64,000 nt of DNA from Hyphomicrobium sp. Lineage in GTDB: Bacteria; Pseudomonadota; Alphaproteobacteria; Rhizobiales; Hyphomicrobiaceae. Below the pieces are notes generated by a model. The model had not been told where the DNA came from and searched no databases. It saw nothing but the letters and a program-made list of their open reading frames with translations. Made by a program: the position numbers and the translations under genes. The stretch lies in assembly GCA_003987725.1 (NCBI GenBank), contig RXJH01000006.1, forward strand, positions 1 through 64,000, written 5' to 3'. Below, piece after piece: positions 36,422-46,308 of this stretch; positions within the stretch are counted from its first letter, which is position 1, and each line of letters begins with the position of its first letter.

Positions 36422-38920
36422 TCAAACGGCCACTTGCTCTAACGCGCTTTCCTGCACCGTCAGCAGCGACCGAATCTCTTTCGCCGGCAGTGGCTTGCTG
36501 AAGAGATAGCCTTGAACCTCGGTGCAACCTTCATGACGAAGCTGCGCAAGTTCCGCTTCCGTCTCGACGCCTTCGGCCGTGGTTGCCATTCCAAGCGCAT
36601 TTCCGATGTTTGCAACCGCGCGCACGATCGCGATCGAGTCCGGGTTGGCGGCAAGATCTTGTATGAATGATCGATCGATCTTGATCTTGTCGAAGGGAAA
36701 TTTGCGCAGATAGCCGAGACTTGAGTATCCCGTGCCGAAATCGTCCATCGAAATGCGGACGCCGAGCGCGCGCAAATCATTGAGCATCGCGACCGTCGAT
36801 TCCGTATCGTGCAGCATGACTGTTTCGGTAATTTCGAGTTCGAGCCTCGTGCCCGGCAACCCGGACTTGCCCAACGCGCCAATAACCTGAAGCACGAGAG
36901 CATTGTTCTTGAACTGCAACGGCGAGAGATTAACCGCGACCTTGATGTGCGCCGGCCACGTCATCGCGTCGGCGCAGGCACGGTTCAACACCCAATTGCC
37001 GATGACCCCGATGAGACCGATCTCCTCGGCGAGCGGAATGAAGTCGGCGGGCGGTACGATTCCGCGAGTAGGGTGCTGCCAGCGGATAAGGGCTTCGCAG
37101 CCGCTGATCTCGTCGGTCTCGAGACAAATCAGAGGCTGATAGTAGAGCTCGAGTTCGTCGTTTTCGATTGCCTTGCGAAGATCGAGTTCGAGCGCACGCC
37201 GCTCCTGCATCTTGGCGTCCATGCCCTGCTCGAAGAAATGATAGGTTCCACGGCCGGCCTCCTTGGCCTGATACATGGCCATGTCGGCATTTTTGATGAG
37301 CTGGTCCGCGGTATCGCCGTCTCCCGGCGCCATTGCGATGCCGACGCTGACGCCAATGGCGACCTGGTGGCCCTGAACTTCAAATGGAGCACTCAACGCC
37401 GCGATGATGCGTTCGGCCAGCATCGTGGCACCGAGAGGCTGTTCCGAGTCGGCCTGCACGATGGCGAATTCGTCGCCGCCGAGCCGCGCGACGAGATCGT
37501 GCTTCCTGACGCATCCGCGCAGCCTGCCGGCCACCGCTTGCAGCAAGGCGTCGCCGACGGGGTGGCCGAGCGTATCGTTGACAGTTTTGAAGTGATCGAG
37601 ATCGAGGCAGAGGATTGAAACGATCCGGCCACGCTGAGTTCCCTTCAGCGCCGCCTCCATCACCTCGCGGAAGCGCGATCGATTGGGGAGATCAGTCAGA
37701 GCATCATGATGGGCCATGTGAGCGATCTTGGCATCGACCTCCCGCCGCTCCGTGATGTCCTCGTGAACAGCAACCGATCCCCCATCGAGCATGGGTTGAT
37801 GCGAGATGGCGATGAACTGCCCGCCCGTAAGCTCATCGACCGTATAAATGGGCTTGCGTTCCCGAGCCGAAGCAATTCGGTCCTCGATGGAATAGCTTTC
37901 GGCTTGCGGAAAGCGGCCATTGGCGCGGCGCGCCTGCAGGATCGTTCGAAGCGGAGTTCCCGCAACGATATGTTCGGGCTTCAATTCATAGAGTTCGGCA
38001 TATCGGCGATTGCACACGATCAGATTTTGATCGGCGTCGAACATGCAGAGACCTTGCGGCAGGTTGTTGATCGCGGCATCGACGCGCGCGTATTGAACGG
38101 CCAGGTTTTCCTGCGCCGTCGCGAGCTTCGCGATCATCGATCGGAAAGCGCGAGCAAGCGTGCCAATCTCATCGGTACGAGAGAGCGTTCTGTCTCCCTG
38201 CGAATAGGTCAGCTCGCCGCCCTCGCGAATTCGCAAGGCGTTGGCGCTGAGCTGCCGCAACGGACGAGCGACGGAATAGTGAGCGAGCGCGAGCGCAAGC
38301 AGGACGATGAGTAACGTACCCACAGCCAGCGCCATGATGATGATGTTCAATTCGGAAGCTTGCTCATTCTGCGCCTGAGCCAGTGTATCGCGAGCTTCAC
38401 CACCGAGAATATTCGTCAGCCGGTTCAATTGCGAAAGCGTGTCGTCGAGCGCCGCCTCGAAGCGGAGATCGAGCATCCCGTCCACACGGCGCTGTTTGTC
38501 ACCGGACAATATTGCGTCGCGGATCTCATGCCCAGTTGCCTCTACGTACTGGAGTTTAACGCGGATGAAATCGCAATCCTGGGCACGCGTCGGGAAATTG
38601 ATTGCAACTGCGTGCAGCCATTGGCGCACAGCCGCGATTTGATTGGCAACCTCGTTGATGGCTGCGCGCGCCGCTTCTGGTTCGGACGCGGCCATGCCCT
38701 TGTAGGTCGCCAAGCCGATATTGTTCAAAGCGGTCTTGGCCTCAGCCAATGCCAGGCGAGCCGGAGCGACCCGCTCAACCATCGTCCGATTGACATGATC
38801 GAGGTTCTGCGCGCCCTGCAAAACATACCAATTGGCCAGCGCCGATAGCGCTCCCAAGGTGAGTATGAGGACAGCGGCTTTCGCGGCAATGCCGGTCGGA
38901 ATCATGGCGCTCAATTTCAT
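36422..38920 (-). CDS. Membrane-bound diguanylate cyclase/phosphodiesterase (HAMP-PAS-GGDEF-EAL)
   Basis: In order the protein has an N-terminal helix, a periplasmic helical sensor (about residues 40-190), a second helix (IIIMALAVGTLLIVLLALAL), a HAMP linker, a PAS domain (INNLPQGLCMFDADQNLIV), a GGDEF domain with intact RLGGDEFAIV and an RKHD inhibitory site five residues before it, and an EAL domain with CEALIRWQHP and ETVMLHDTEST. Both catalytic motifs look intact, so it may make and break c-di-GMP. The frame starts at 39004; I prefer the ATG at 38920 (MKLSAMIPTG). It stands alone, about 260 bases from the ABC operon on the same strand. Confidence 0.9.
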   Translation of the reverse strand: MKLSAMIPTGIAAKAAVLILTLGALSALANWYVLQGAQNLDHVNRTMVERVAPARLALAEAKTALNNIGLATYKGMAASEPEAARAAINEVANQIAAVRQWLHAVAINFPTRAQDCDFIRVKLQYVEATGHEIRDAILSGDKQRRVDGMLDLRFEAALDDTLSQLNRLTNILGGEARDTLAQAQNEQASELNIIIMALAVGTLLIVLLALALAHYSVARPLRQLSANALRIREGGELTYSQGDRTLSRTDEIGTLARAFRSMIAKLATAQENLAVQYARVDAAINNLPQGLCMFDADQNLIVCNRRYAELYELKPEHIVAGTPLRTILQARRANGRFPQAESYSIEDRIASARERKPIYTVDELTGGQFIAISHQPMLDGGSVAVHEDITERREVDAKIAHMAHHDALTDLPNRSRFREVMEAALKGTQRGRIVSILCLDLDHFKTVNDTLGHPVGDALLQAVAGRLRGCVRKHDLVARLGGDEFAIVQADSEQPLGATMLAERIIAALSAPFEVQGHQVAIGVSVGIAMAPGDGDTADQLIKNADMAMYQAKEAGRGTYHFFEQGMDAKMQERRALELDLRKAIENDELELYYQPLICLETDEISGCEALIRWQHPTRGIVPPADFIPLAEEIGLIGVIGNWVLNRACADAMTWPAHIKVAVNLSPLQFKNNALVLQVIGALGKSGLPGTRLELEITETVMLHDTESTVAMLNDLRALGVRISMDDFGTGYSSLGYLRKFPFDKIKIDRSFIQDLAANPDSIAIVRAVANIGNALGMATTAEGVETEAELAQLRHEGCTEVQGYLFSKPLPAKEIRSLLTVQESALEQVAV

Positions 38921-39119
38921 GGGGACGAATGTACCGTTGGGTTCGGCAACGGAATTATGCGAAAAGGGTTTGCGAATCTCTAACGCATTGAAACAGCGAC
39001 GCATTTTAGCGCTTTAATGACAGTTTGATGACACCGCTGCGGCGTCGAAATCTCGACACTGGCCGCGGCTCCCAGGTCTCGGCGGCGGCTTTATCGCCCA
39101 CGCGTCGCCGGCTGCAAAT

Positions 39120-39533
39120 TTATCGCGGCGACATGTGATAGGCGACGACGAGAAGGCTCGTCAGGACCGAGGAAAACAAGCCGGCGAAACCGCCGATCCA
39201 GGCCGGTGAAGGTTCGTGAACCAGCGTCGCTACGACAAAGCCGGCGAGGCTTCCGGCAAAAGATGAAACCACCGCGAAAATGAAAACGGATGTCGGCAAC
39301 GCCTCCTCGTATTCGCCGACTCCAATACCTTGCTCGACGAGCGTATTCCGCGCCACGGCTCCCGCGATCGTGCCGGAGAGGCCCGAGAGAACCGCGAGAA
39401 GAGCATTGGGCTCCATCGCATTGCCGAACACCATGCCCAACAGAGCCCCGACGACCGTGCCGACAATTAGAACCACCAGCAAGCTCACCATCGTTATACC
39501 GGCCACGTTCCACCTCTTCCGAGAAATGAGCAT
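39120..39533 (-). CDS. Small integral membrane protein, unknown
   Basis: This is a 137-residue protein with about four hydrophobic helices rich in Gly, Ala and Val (VSLLVVLIVGTVVGALLGMV, FIFAVVSSFAGSLAGFVVA and others). No signature of a known family is visible. The ATG at 39533 or that at 39491 may be the start. It is a single gene between the GGDEF-EAL protein and the deaminase, all on the minus strand with gaps of over 100 bases. Confidence 0.6.
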   Translation of the reverse strand: MLISRKRWNVAGITMVSLLVVLIVGTVVGALLGMVFGNAMEPNALLAVLSGLSGTIAGAVARNTLVEQGIGVGEYEEALPTSVFIFAVVSSFAGSLAGFVVATLVHEPSPAWIGGFAGLFSSVLTSLLVVAYHMSPR

Positions 39534-39678
39534 GTCAGCATGGCTTGCGTTCCGCTGACGCCGCGAAACGTAGCATTACCGAGAGAAGCCGACGCGGCGA
39601 TCACGAAAGAGGTCTGAGACGAGCGAAACAAACTCTAAAGACGCCTCGGCAAATTTGAAAAGCTTTGGCGTCGAACCG

Positions 39679-40200
39679 CTACTTGAACAATCGCAAGGCG
39701 TCTTCCGAGAGCACGGGACCAGAAATCTCAATAGGCACGAAGGACGCCTTTGACGCCACGTCTTCCGCCGACAGCATGATCTGGCCGACCTTCGTCGAAA
39801 GTTGTTGCAGCGGCGCGGCGTAGACGAGCCGTCCGATACCGCACCACAAAATCGCTCCCATGCACATGCAGCAAGGCTCGCCCGAAGTGTAGAGCGTCGT
39901 ACCCTCGAACATGTCCGGGCCATGGGCTGAGAGAAAGGCCCGGATCGCAACCATCTCGCCGTGAGCGGTGGGATCGCGATCGGCTCGCGTGCGATTATGG
40001 CCGCGCGCAAGCACCTCCCCGTTTTTGACAATGACTGCGCCGAACGGAAACTCGGCTTTGGCCGCTTCCTCGATCGCAAGCTTCATGAAGCGCGCGTCGT
40101 CCGGCATCACCGGCGCCTGACGCGCATGAGAATCGTTCGAGCCCGCAATCGCCGTTGCGACGAGCGTTAATCCGCCTTGCAGTACGGTGCGCCGATGCAT
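39679..40200 (-). CDS. Nucleoside/guanine-deaminase-like protein with Tat signal
   Basis: The 173-residue protein has the cytidine/deoxycytidylate deaminase zinc site: H80-G-E82 with the proton-shuttle glutamate, and P-C110-C-M-C113. Similar cytosolic enzymes deaminate guanine or tRNA adenosine. Here, however, the N-terminus reads HRRTVLQGGLTLVATAIAGS, a twin-arginine export signal, so the folded zinc enzyme would be placed in the periplasm. GGGGGGGACAGG precedes the ATG at 40200, which supports this start. It may deaminate extracellular nucleobases or another amine; the substrate is unknown. Confidence 0.85.
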   Translation of the reverse strand: MHRRTVLQGGLTLVATAIAGSNDSHARQAPVMPDDARFMKLAIEEAAKAEFPFGAVIVKNGEVLARGHNRTRADRDPTAHGEMVAIRAFLSAHGPDMFEGTTLYTSGEPCCMCMGAILWCGIGRLVYAAPLQQLSTKVGQIMLSAEDVASKASFVPIEISGPVLSEDALRLFK

Positions 40201-40335
40201 TCCTGTCCCCCCCGTTTGTCGATGCTGGTCCTTAAGGTCCTGTATTCCCCGGCCACGCCGCGAAAAGCGAACCGCAAGTAGATTCACTTTACCAAAAATT
40301 AAAGCTCTAGGATGCGGCAAGCCGTTAGAAGCAAC

Positions 40336-40366
40336 GGGGCCCGGCTTGGGGGGTAAGCCGGGCCCC
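40336..40366. terminator. Strong hairpin in the deaminase / histidine-kinase intergenic region
   Basis: GGGGCCCGGCTT (40336-40347) pairs perfectly with AAGCCGGGCCCC (40355-40366) around a G-rich loop. No T-run follows on either strand. It lies in the 486 bases between two divergent genes, so it is oddly placed for a terminator and may instead affect the leader of the kinase gene. The rest of 40201-40686 shows nothing I can support. Confidence 0.45.
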
Positions 40367-40686
40367 TGCTATCGCAAGCAGCGCGTTGGGTGGGTGAGGG
40401 ACGGCGCTCGCTAACGACAAAGCGGATCCGCCTAACGTGAGAGACCAATGCCGATAGGGCCATGGATCCGCTTGGCAAAAGATGTTTGCGCCGGTTGAAT
40501 TATTGGCACCACTCAGCCCGGCGGTCTAAGGTCAATGACCATTCGCTAGGCCGGATGGCCTATTGCGGAGACGGCCCCCAACGAGGGTTGCGCTCTTGCG
40601 CCTCCGGCAGAGCGTCGGAAACCCGCTTGATCTTCGTTCGGGTTACGTTGGAGGCTACTTCGTCTAGCGCAAACAATCGAGATCCG

Positions 40687-43035
40687 ATGCGTCGTATTTC
40701 ATTGAAGGTTTTGATTGCAGCAGCGATCTCCGTCGTATCGCTTTTGCTGACGATTGCCATATCCTATGTCATCGGACGTGACGCCGTCAGCCGGCTCGAG
40801 CTGGAGATCGGACAGTCCCTCGCGCTGTTGGCTGACGAAATGCAAGACAAGCTCGATCGCGCCATGTTCGAGCGGCTTCAATCTCTCGACAATATGGCAG
40901 CGATAGGCAAGATTCTTCAGAAGACGGACACGCCCGAGGCATTGCGCGCGTCACTTGAAAGATTTCAGAGTGCGTACTCGGATTATTCCTGGATCGGATA
41001 TGCCGATCACAATGGAAAAATTCTGAGCGCCACGCACGGCGAATACGAAGGACGCAACGTCAGCAATCAGCTTTGGTTCAAGAAGGGCGTACAGGAGCCC
41101 TATGTGGGGGACGTCAATCTCCCGGCTGGCCCACCGTCAGAGGGACATTCAACGTCGGACTTTATCGATCTCGCGGTCCCAATCTCAGATGCAGATTCGA
41201 ATGTCGGTGTCCTTGGCGCCACCATGAGCGCGGACTGGGCAGAAGAAGTTCGCGACACGTTACTCGGCAGCATGAAGGATGCGATCCCCGCCGACGTCAT
41301 TGTCCTCAATGAGGCACGACAGGTTCTCTTCGGTCCGGACGACATCACGGGAAAGACATTGGATTTGCCGAGCATACGCGCTGCGCGTCCGGGCAATGCG
41401 AGCTTTGCCGTAGAACAGTGGCCGGACAACACGTCCTACGTCACGGGATTTTCCAAAAGCGACGGTTACCGGTCGTATCCTGGCCTCCGCTGGATTGTTC
41501 TGGTGCGCGAGGATCAGAGACTCGCGTTCGCGCCGGTCAGAAGTTTGCAGACGAATATCCTGATTTGCGGCGGCATCGTCGCGGCGCTTGCGGCTCTCTT
41601 GGCTTGGATACTCGCGGGCAAACTCTCCCGGCCGCTCTTGCAGCTCGCCGACACCGCCGAGGGCCTGCGGCGTGGCCAGAAGATCGAATTTCCGCAGGTC
41701 GGCGGTTACGAGGAAGCGCGCATCCTATCCAAGTCTCTGCGCTCGCTCGTGAAGGAACTCGACGCACAACGGACCTCCCTGGCAACCGCAAACCAATCTC
41801 TCGAAAGTCAGGTGCGCGAACGAACGCAACGGCTCGCCGAGCAAAATATCGGCCTTGAGCGCGCCAAGGCCGACGCCGAACTCGCGACCGAAGCCAAGTC
41901 CCGCTTTCTCGCGGCGGCAAGCCATGACCTGCGCCAGCCTTTGCATGCGTTGACATTATTTGCCCGCGCGCTTGCCCGCCGTGTCAGCGGCGGCGAGGCA
42001 ACGACGCTCGTCGCTCAGATGGAAGAAGGACTACGCGGATTGAAAGGCATGTTCGATGCGCTTCTCAACGTCTCGCGACTGGATGCAAAGCTGATCGAAC
42101 CCGTAAAAACACCCGCTTCTGTTGCCGAAATCATGGAGCGAATTTCCGTTGGCTCGAAGATCGAGGCCGAGCAGAACGGATTGAAATTCGTAAGCCGCTC
42201 GCGCGACTGGATTATTGAAACCGATGCCGCATTGCTCGAAACGATAATTCGAAATCTTGTTTCGAATGCCTTGAAATTTACTAAATATGGGGGCGTCATT
42301 CTTGCGGCCCGCGAACGCCACGGCCTACGCGTAATTGATGTCTTCGACACCGGCCCCGGACTTCCGATTGAACATCGCGAAAGAATATTCGAAGAATTTT
42401 CGCGGGCCGATCAACGCGCCTACGGCATTAACGACGGTCTGGGCCTGGGTCTTTCAATTGCGCGCCGCTATGCAGAACTTCTCGATATGAAAATCCTTGT
42501 TGCATCCCGCGCCGGGCGCGGCTCCCGCTTCACGATCGTGCTGCCTCAAAGCATGATGGTCGACTCGGTGCGCCGTCCTGCGCCGGCGTCCAAACCCGAA
42601 ACTCATATTTACGGTGTCCGAATCCTCGTCCTCGATGATGACCCGCTCATTGTCGCAGCGCTTAAGCGCGACCTCGAAGACCGTGGCAATCTCGCGTTCG
42701 GCTTCCAATCGGCTGCCGAAGCAGAAACGGCCCTCGACAAAGGCTTGGTGATAGACGGCGCGATTCTTGACTTCGATCTCCGAGGGCCGGAGTCAGGTCT
42801 CGAATTCATCAAACGCATGGCAGCTAGGCTGAATACGGATATTCCGGCCGTTCTTCTTTCCGGCGGCACCGATTCTGCTACCCTGGCTGTACTGGCAAGG
42901 TCAGGCCGGCCGTGGCTGACGAAACCGGCCGACCCCGAACTTATCGCTGCGACGCTCAGCGCGCTTCTCAACGCACGTAAGGCTTCGCTAAAGGGCTTCA
43001 CCGCTGAGTACGGAGCAAACGCAGGTGCCAGCTAA
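40687..43035 (+). CDS. Hybrid sensor histidine kinase with periplasmic Cache domain and C-terminal receiver
   Basis: The protein of 782 residues (from the ATG at 40687) has a first helix (SLKVLIAAAISVVSLLLTIA), a double-Cache-like sensor (about 35-275), a second helix, a HAMP-like linker with coiled coil (QVRERTQRLAEQN), a HisKA H-box AASHDLRQPLHA with His413, and an ATPase domain (NLVSNALKFT, DTGPGLP, GLGLGLSIARRYAE). It ends in a receiver domain with DDD and Asp695 in ILDFDLRG. The frame begins at 40462 but the first 75 codons do not look like protein. It overlaps the response-regulator gene by 11 bases. The signal is unknown. Confidence 0.88.
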   Translation: MRRISLKVLIAAAISVVSLLLTIAISYVIGRDAVSRLELEIGQSLALLADEMQDKLDRAMFERLQSLDNMAAIGKILQKTDTPEALRASLERFQSAYSDYSWIGYADHNGKILSATHGEYEGRNVSNQLWFKKGVQEPYVGDVNLPAGPPSEGHSTSDFIDLAVPISDADSNVGVLGATMSADWAEEVRDTLLGSMKDAIPADVIVLNEARQVLFGPDDITGKTLDLPSIRAARPGNASFAVEQWPDNTSYVTGFSKSDGYRSYPGLRWIVLVREDQRLAFAPVRSLQTNILICGGIVAALAALLAWILAGKLSRPLLQLADTAEGLRRGQKIEFPQVGGYEEARILSKSLRSLVKELDAQRTSLATANQSLESQVRERTQRLAEQNIGLERAKADAELATEAKSRFLAAASHDLRQPLHALTLFARALARRVSGGEATTLVAQMEEGLRGLKGMFDALLNVSRLDAKLIEPVKTPASVAEIMERISVGSKIEAEQNGLKFVSRSRDWIIETDAALLETIIRNLVSNALKFTKYGGVILAARERHGLRVIDVFDTGPGLPIEHRERIFEEFSRADQRAYGINDGLGLGLSIARRYAELLDMKILVASRAGRGSRFTIVLPQSMMVDSVRRPAPASKPETHIYGVRILVLDDDPLIVAALKRDLEDRGNLAFGFQSAAEAETALDKGLVIDGAILDFDLRGPESGLEFIKRMAARLNTDIPAVLLSGGTDSATLAVLARSGRPWLTKPADPELIAATLSALLNARKASLKGFTAEYGANAGAS

Positions 43036-43729
43036 TTTGGAAAAGACGAATTTAGAGAAGATGATGCCCATTCCCCAGCGTGACGCGGTCTTGGTCGCCG
43101 ACGATCACGGGCTATACCGGTCGGGCTTTGGATTTTTGCTGCGCGATCGAATGGGCTTTCGATCCGTCATCGAAGCGTCGTCCTTCGATTCGGCCCTCGA
43201 TCGTCTCGCCGAGACCCCGAATGTCGAACTCGCGCTTTTCGATCTCGCGATGCCGGGCATATCGGGCCCAGAGGGCTTGCGCGTCGTGAAGGAAACCTAT
43301 CCCTCCATTCGCGTCGCCATCGTTTCGGGATCGGAAGAACGCAACGACGTCGTGAAAGCCGTCGCCATGGGACTGAACGGGTATGTTCCGAAGTCGCTAG
43401 CGGATGACGAAATCGTCGGCGCACTTAAGGACATTCTCGACGGCCGCGTATTCGTGCCGCGGTTCATGACGTCCGGCAACGCGGCGGCGCATCCGGCACG
43501 AGCGGCCACCGAAACCCCTTCTGCAAAGGGGGACCCCGGCGGTGGAGCCACCAACAAAGCCATTTCACCGCGTCAACGCGATGTCCTGGACTGTGTCCGC
43601 CGGGGCCTTTCGAACAAAGAGATCGCGCGTGAGCTAGACATCGCCGAAGGCACGGTGAAAATCCATCTCGCAGCTCTCTTTTCTCATTTCGGCGCTCGCA
43701 ATCGCACCGAACTTGCAACGCGGAGCTAA
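43025..43729 (+). CDS. NarL/LuxR-family response regulator
   Basis: This 234-residue regulator has an N-terminal receiver (LVADDHGLYRSGF, phospho-acceptor in LALFDLAMPGISGPEG, KSLAD) and a C-terminal LuxR helix-turn-helix (ISPRQRDVLDCVRRGLSNKE, then GTVKIHLAALF). Start: GTG at 43025, inside the kinase gene and with GGAG ten bases before; the ATG at 43061 is an alternative. It is the cognate partner of the hybrid kinase. Confidence 0.9.
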   Translation: MPANLEKTNLEKMMPIPQRDAVLVADDHGLYRSGFGFLLRDRMGFRSVIEASSFDSALDRLAETPNVELALFDLAMPGISGPEGLRVVKETYPSIRVAIVSGSEERNDVVKAVAMGLNGYVPKSLADDEIVGALKDILDGRVFVPRFMTSGNAAAHPARAATETPSAKGDPGGGATNKAISPRQRDVLDCVRRGLSNKEIARELDIAEGTVKIHLAALFSHFGARNRTELATRS

Positions 43730-43757
43730 GCTCCCGACACGACGTATCGGACCGCGT

Positions 43758-44225
43758 CTACGGCAAGGCCGGTCCGAGATTGTAAATAAGCCATCGATGC
43801 AGAATGTCCGGATCGAATGGTTTTCCGACAACCGGAAACGGCGAAGACGCCCAGGCAACGTCGGCATGGCCTGTGGTGATGATTGTCGGAACCGCATGGC
43901 CGATGGATGCGACAAGAGCTTGCGCATCGCGAATGCCCCGCATCTCGCCGTCGATTTCGATATCCGTAATTATTGCAGAAACGTGGTTCAGCCGATTTCC
44001 GAGCGTCTGAACGGCTTCCTGGCACGACCGGCCTGCGATACAGGAGTAGCCCCAGTCATCGATCAACATGGTCAGCGCCATGGACGAGCGATAGTCGTCT
44101 TCGATGACCACAATCAACGGACGCGTGGGGACCGCGGACGACGCCAGCGAGGCAGACCCGGTTGCCTTCGCTGGGGTAGTGCTAGGCATCAAGGGAGCCT
44201 CCTGTTCTTGCCGGACTTTCGGCAT
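43758..44225 (-). CDS. Stand-alone receiver-domain protein
   Basis: This is a 155-residue protein with an unstructured Ala/Ser/Thr-rich N-terminus and one receiver domain (IVVIEDDYRSSMALTMLIDD, phospho-acceptor Asp in IITDIEIDG, TTGHAD, GKPFDP). It has no output domain. It is convergent with the two-component pair at 40687-43729 and may serve as a phosphate sink or shuttle for the hybrid kinase. The start may be the ATG at 44189 instead of 44225. Confidence 0.85.
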   Translation of the reverse strand: MPKVRQEQEAPLMPSTTPAKATGSASLASSAVPTRPLIVVIEDDYRSSMALTMLIDDWGYSCIAGRSCQEAVQTLGNRLNHVSAIITDIEIDGEMRGIRDAQALVASIGHAVPTIITTGHADVAWASSPFPVVGKPFDPDILHRWLIYNLGPALP

Positions 44226-44437
44226 GATGAGAGGCGCTTTTCGTTCTTGGGCCTAGTCAGCGGGAGGCTCTAGGCTTGTCGGTCTAGGCGGTCCAAATCG
44301 TTCGTCCCGCCGCTTTTCCAACCAAGTTCCACAAGAACTTGAGGACGTTGAGCCGCTCGGACAAGACCTATGATATTTGTACACGTGATAGCCTAACCCG
44401 CTCCGCGGCGTCAATTTCAGGACGTTTGATTCCCAAC

Positions 44438-45157
44438 ATGACCGATGCAATCACCACCGCTCGTAAGCGAGCCAAATGGTATAACCCCCGATCTATCGGC
44501 CGCTCGCTGGTGCTACGGCCCAGAGTCTTGATCGCAGCGGTCGTCGGCACGCTCGCTCTCATCGCGCTGCCGTCCTCGCTGCATCCGTCCGTTCGCGAGG
44601 CGATCGCTTGGTGTCTGAGTGGTTTTGCCTACCTCGCAATGACGTTCAGAGTGATGAACCAATGTCACTCGGATAGGATCCGCACACGCGCCGCCCGCCA
44701 GGACGATAGCGGCATCGTCATTCTGGTGCTCGTGCTTCTCGCAATTGCTTCGAGCTTCGCGGCAATATTGGGTTTGATTGCCGCCGCCAAGGGCGCCACC
44801 AATGAGGTCAAGCTTTTCTTCGTAGGTCTTGCGGCCATGACGATCGTCATCTCATGGCTCGTGACACAAGTGGCATTCACGCTCCATTACGCCCATGCGT
44901 ACTACGCTCCGCGACAGTTTTCCCAAATGAGCGAAAAGATCGTCAATCCGCTGACGTTTCCCAATGAGCCATCGCCGGATTACTGGGATTTCTTCTATTT
45001 TGCATCGTCCTTTGGCGCGGCATCCCAAACCTCCGATGTCTTGATCAACAGCAAAGAAATCCGGCGCTTGTCGATTCTCCACGCCATCGTGTCTTTCTTC
45101 TTCAATACGATGGTGCTTGCACTCACGATAAATCTCGCCGCCAGCCTCGCCTCTTGA
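44438..45157 (+). CDS. DUF1345 family membrane protein
   Basis: This 239-residue protein has about five transmembrane helices. The segments TLHYAHAYYAPRQ, PDYWDFFYFASSFGAASQTS and SFFFNTMVLALTINLAA are characteristic of DUF1345, a family of inner-membrane proteins of unknown function. The ATG at 44438 gives the usual N-terminus; the frame extends upstream to 44339 without similarity. Confidence 0.8.
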   Translation: MTDAITTARKRAKWYNPRSIGRSLVLRPRVLIAAVVGTLALIALPSSLHPSVREAIAWCLSGFAYLAMTFRVMNQCHSDRIRTRAARQDDSGIVILVLVLLAIASSFAAILGLIAAAKGATNEVKLFFVGLAAMTIVISWLVTQVAFTLHYAHAYYAPRQFSQMSEKIVNPLTFPNEPSPDYWDFFYFASSFGAASQTSDVLINSKEIRRLSILHAIVSFFFNTMVLALTINLAASLAS

Positions 45158-45192
45158 ACGGTAGCGGCGTGCCACGGCAGATTCTCAGCGCT

Positions 45193-46308
45193 CTAGCGCT
45201 TCTCGACGAACACGGTGCCCGCCGAATAGCCCGCGCCGAACGAGCAGATGAGGCCCGTGTCACCGCGAGCGAGATCGGCGCTCGCCGTGTGAAAGGCGAT
45301 GATCGACCCCGCCGAGCTCGTATTCGCGAAGGTATCGAGAATGATGACGTTCTCCCCGGGCGCAGGTTCGCGTTCCAGGACCTTTCGCCCGATCATCTCA
45401 TTCATGTTGATGTTCGCTTGATGCAGCCACATCCGCTTGAGCGCCCTATGATCGACACCGATGTCGCGCGCATGCTCGATAATCATCTCGATGACCATCG
45501 GCACGACCTCGCGATAAACCTTGCGGCCTTCCTGCACGAACAGCTTGTCCGGCGCGCCAATCCCTTCCGGCGCACACCGATTGAGGAATCCGAAATTGTT
45601 CCGGATATTGTTGGAAAATTGCGTCTTGAGACGCGTGCCGAGAATGTTCCACCCCCCGGTCGCCAGTTCCGCATCGGTGAGAATGATCGCGGTCGCGACG
45701 TCGCCGAAAATGAAGTGACTGTCGCGATCCCTGAAATTGAGATGACCCGAGCAGATTTCGGGATTGACCACGAGAACCGCCTTCACCGAACCGCCCGCGA
45801 TGAAGTCGCTCGCGGTCTTGATGCCGAACGTCGCAGAGGAACAGGCGACATTCATGTCGAAAGCAAAACCTCCGATCCCGAGCGCATTCTGAACTTCGAT
45901 CGCCATCGCCGGATACGGCCGCTGCATGTTCGACGCCGCACAAATGACGGCGCCGATGTCGCGAACGTCGCCACCCCAATTCGCGAGCGCATCGCGAGCC
46001 GCAAGAACGGCGATTTCACCGAGAACCGAAATTTTCTCGTTCGGCCGTTCGGGAATAACAGGGCGCATCACCGCCGGATCGAGGACGCCGGCTTTGTTGA
46101 CGACGTGCCGCGAACGGATGCCCGACGCCTTCTCGATGAACTCTGCCGACGACGGCAGCAGCGGGGCGATAGTCCCCGTTTCAATTGCAGCCGCGTGGGC
46201 CGCGTTGAACTCTCGGACGTAGGTATTGAACGTCGAAACAAGCTCGTCGTTCGAAATGCTCTCAGGCGGGACGTAGATCCCAGTCGCGGCGATGACGGGC
46301 TGATGCAC
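45193..46308 (-). CDS. Beta-ketoacyl-ACP synthase III family protein (PA3286-like)
   Basis: The 371-residue thiolase-fold enzyme has catalytic Cys in MNVACSSATFGIK, His in LHQANINMNE and Asn in DTFANTSSAGS, so the Cys-His-Asn triad of FabH is intact. The long N-terminal region (FNTYVREFNAAHAAAI, then EFIEKASGIRSR) and NIRNNFGFLNR are features of the FabH-like group that includes Pseudomonas PA3286, which can divert beta-oxidation intermediates into fatty acid synthesis. It is divergent from an alpha/beta hydrolase. The gap of 358 bases upstream (46309-46666) holds their promoters and no gene that I can support. Confidence 0.88.
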   Translation of the reverse strand: MHQPVIAATGIYVPPESISNDELVSTFNTYVREFNAAHAAAIETGTIAPLLPSSAEFIEKASGIRSRHVVNKAGVLDPAVMRPVIPERPNEKISVLGEIAVLAARDALANWGGDVRDIGAVICAASNMQRPYPAMAIEVQNALGIGGFAFDMNVACSSATFGIKTASDFIAGGSVKAVLVVNPEICSGHLNFRDRDSHFIFGDVATAIILTDAELATGGWNILGTRLKTQFSNNIRNNFGFLNRCAPEGIGAPDKLFVQEGRKVYREVVPMVIEMIIEHARDIGVDHRALKRMWLHQANINMNEMIGRKVLEREPAPGENVIILDTFANTSSAGSIIAFHTASADLARGDTGLICSFGAGYSAGTVFVEKR

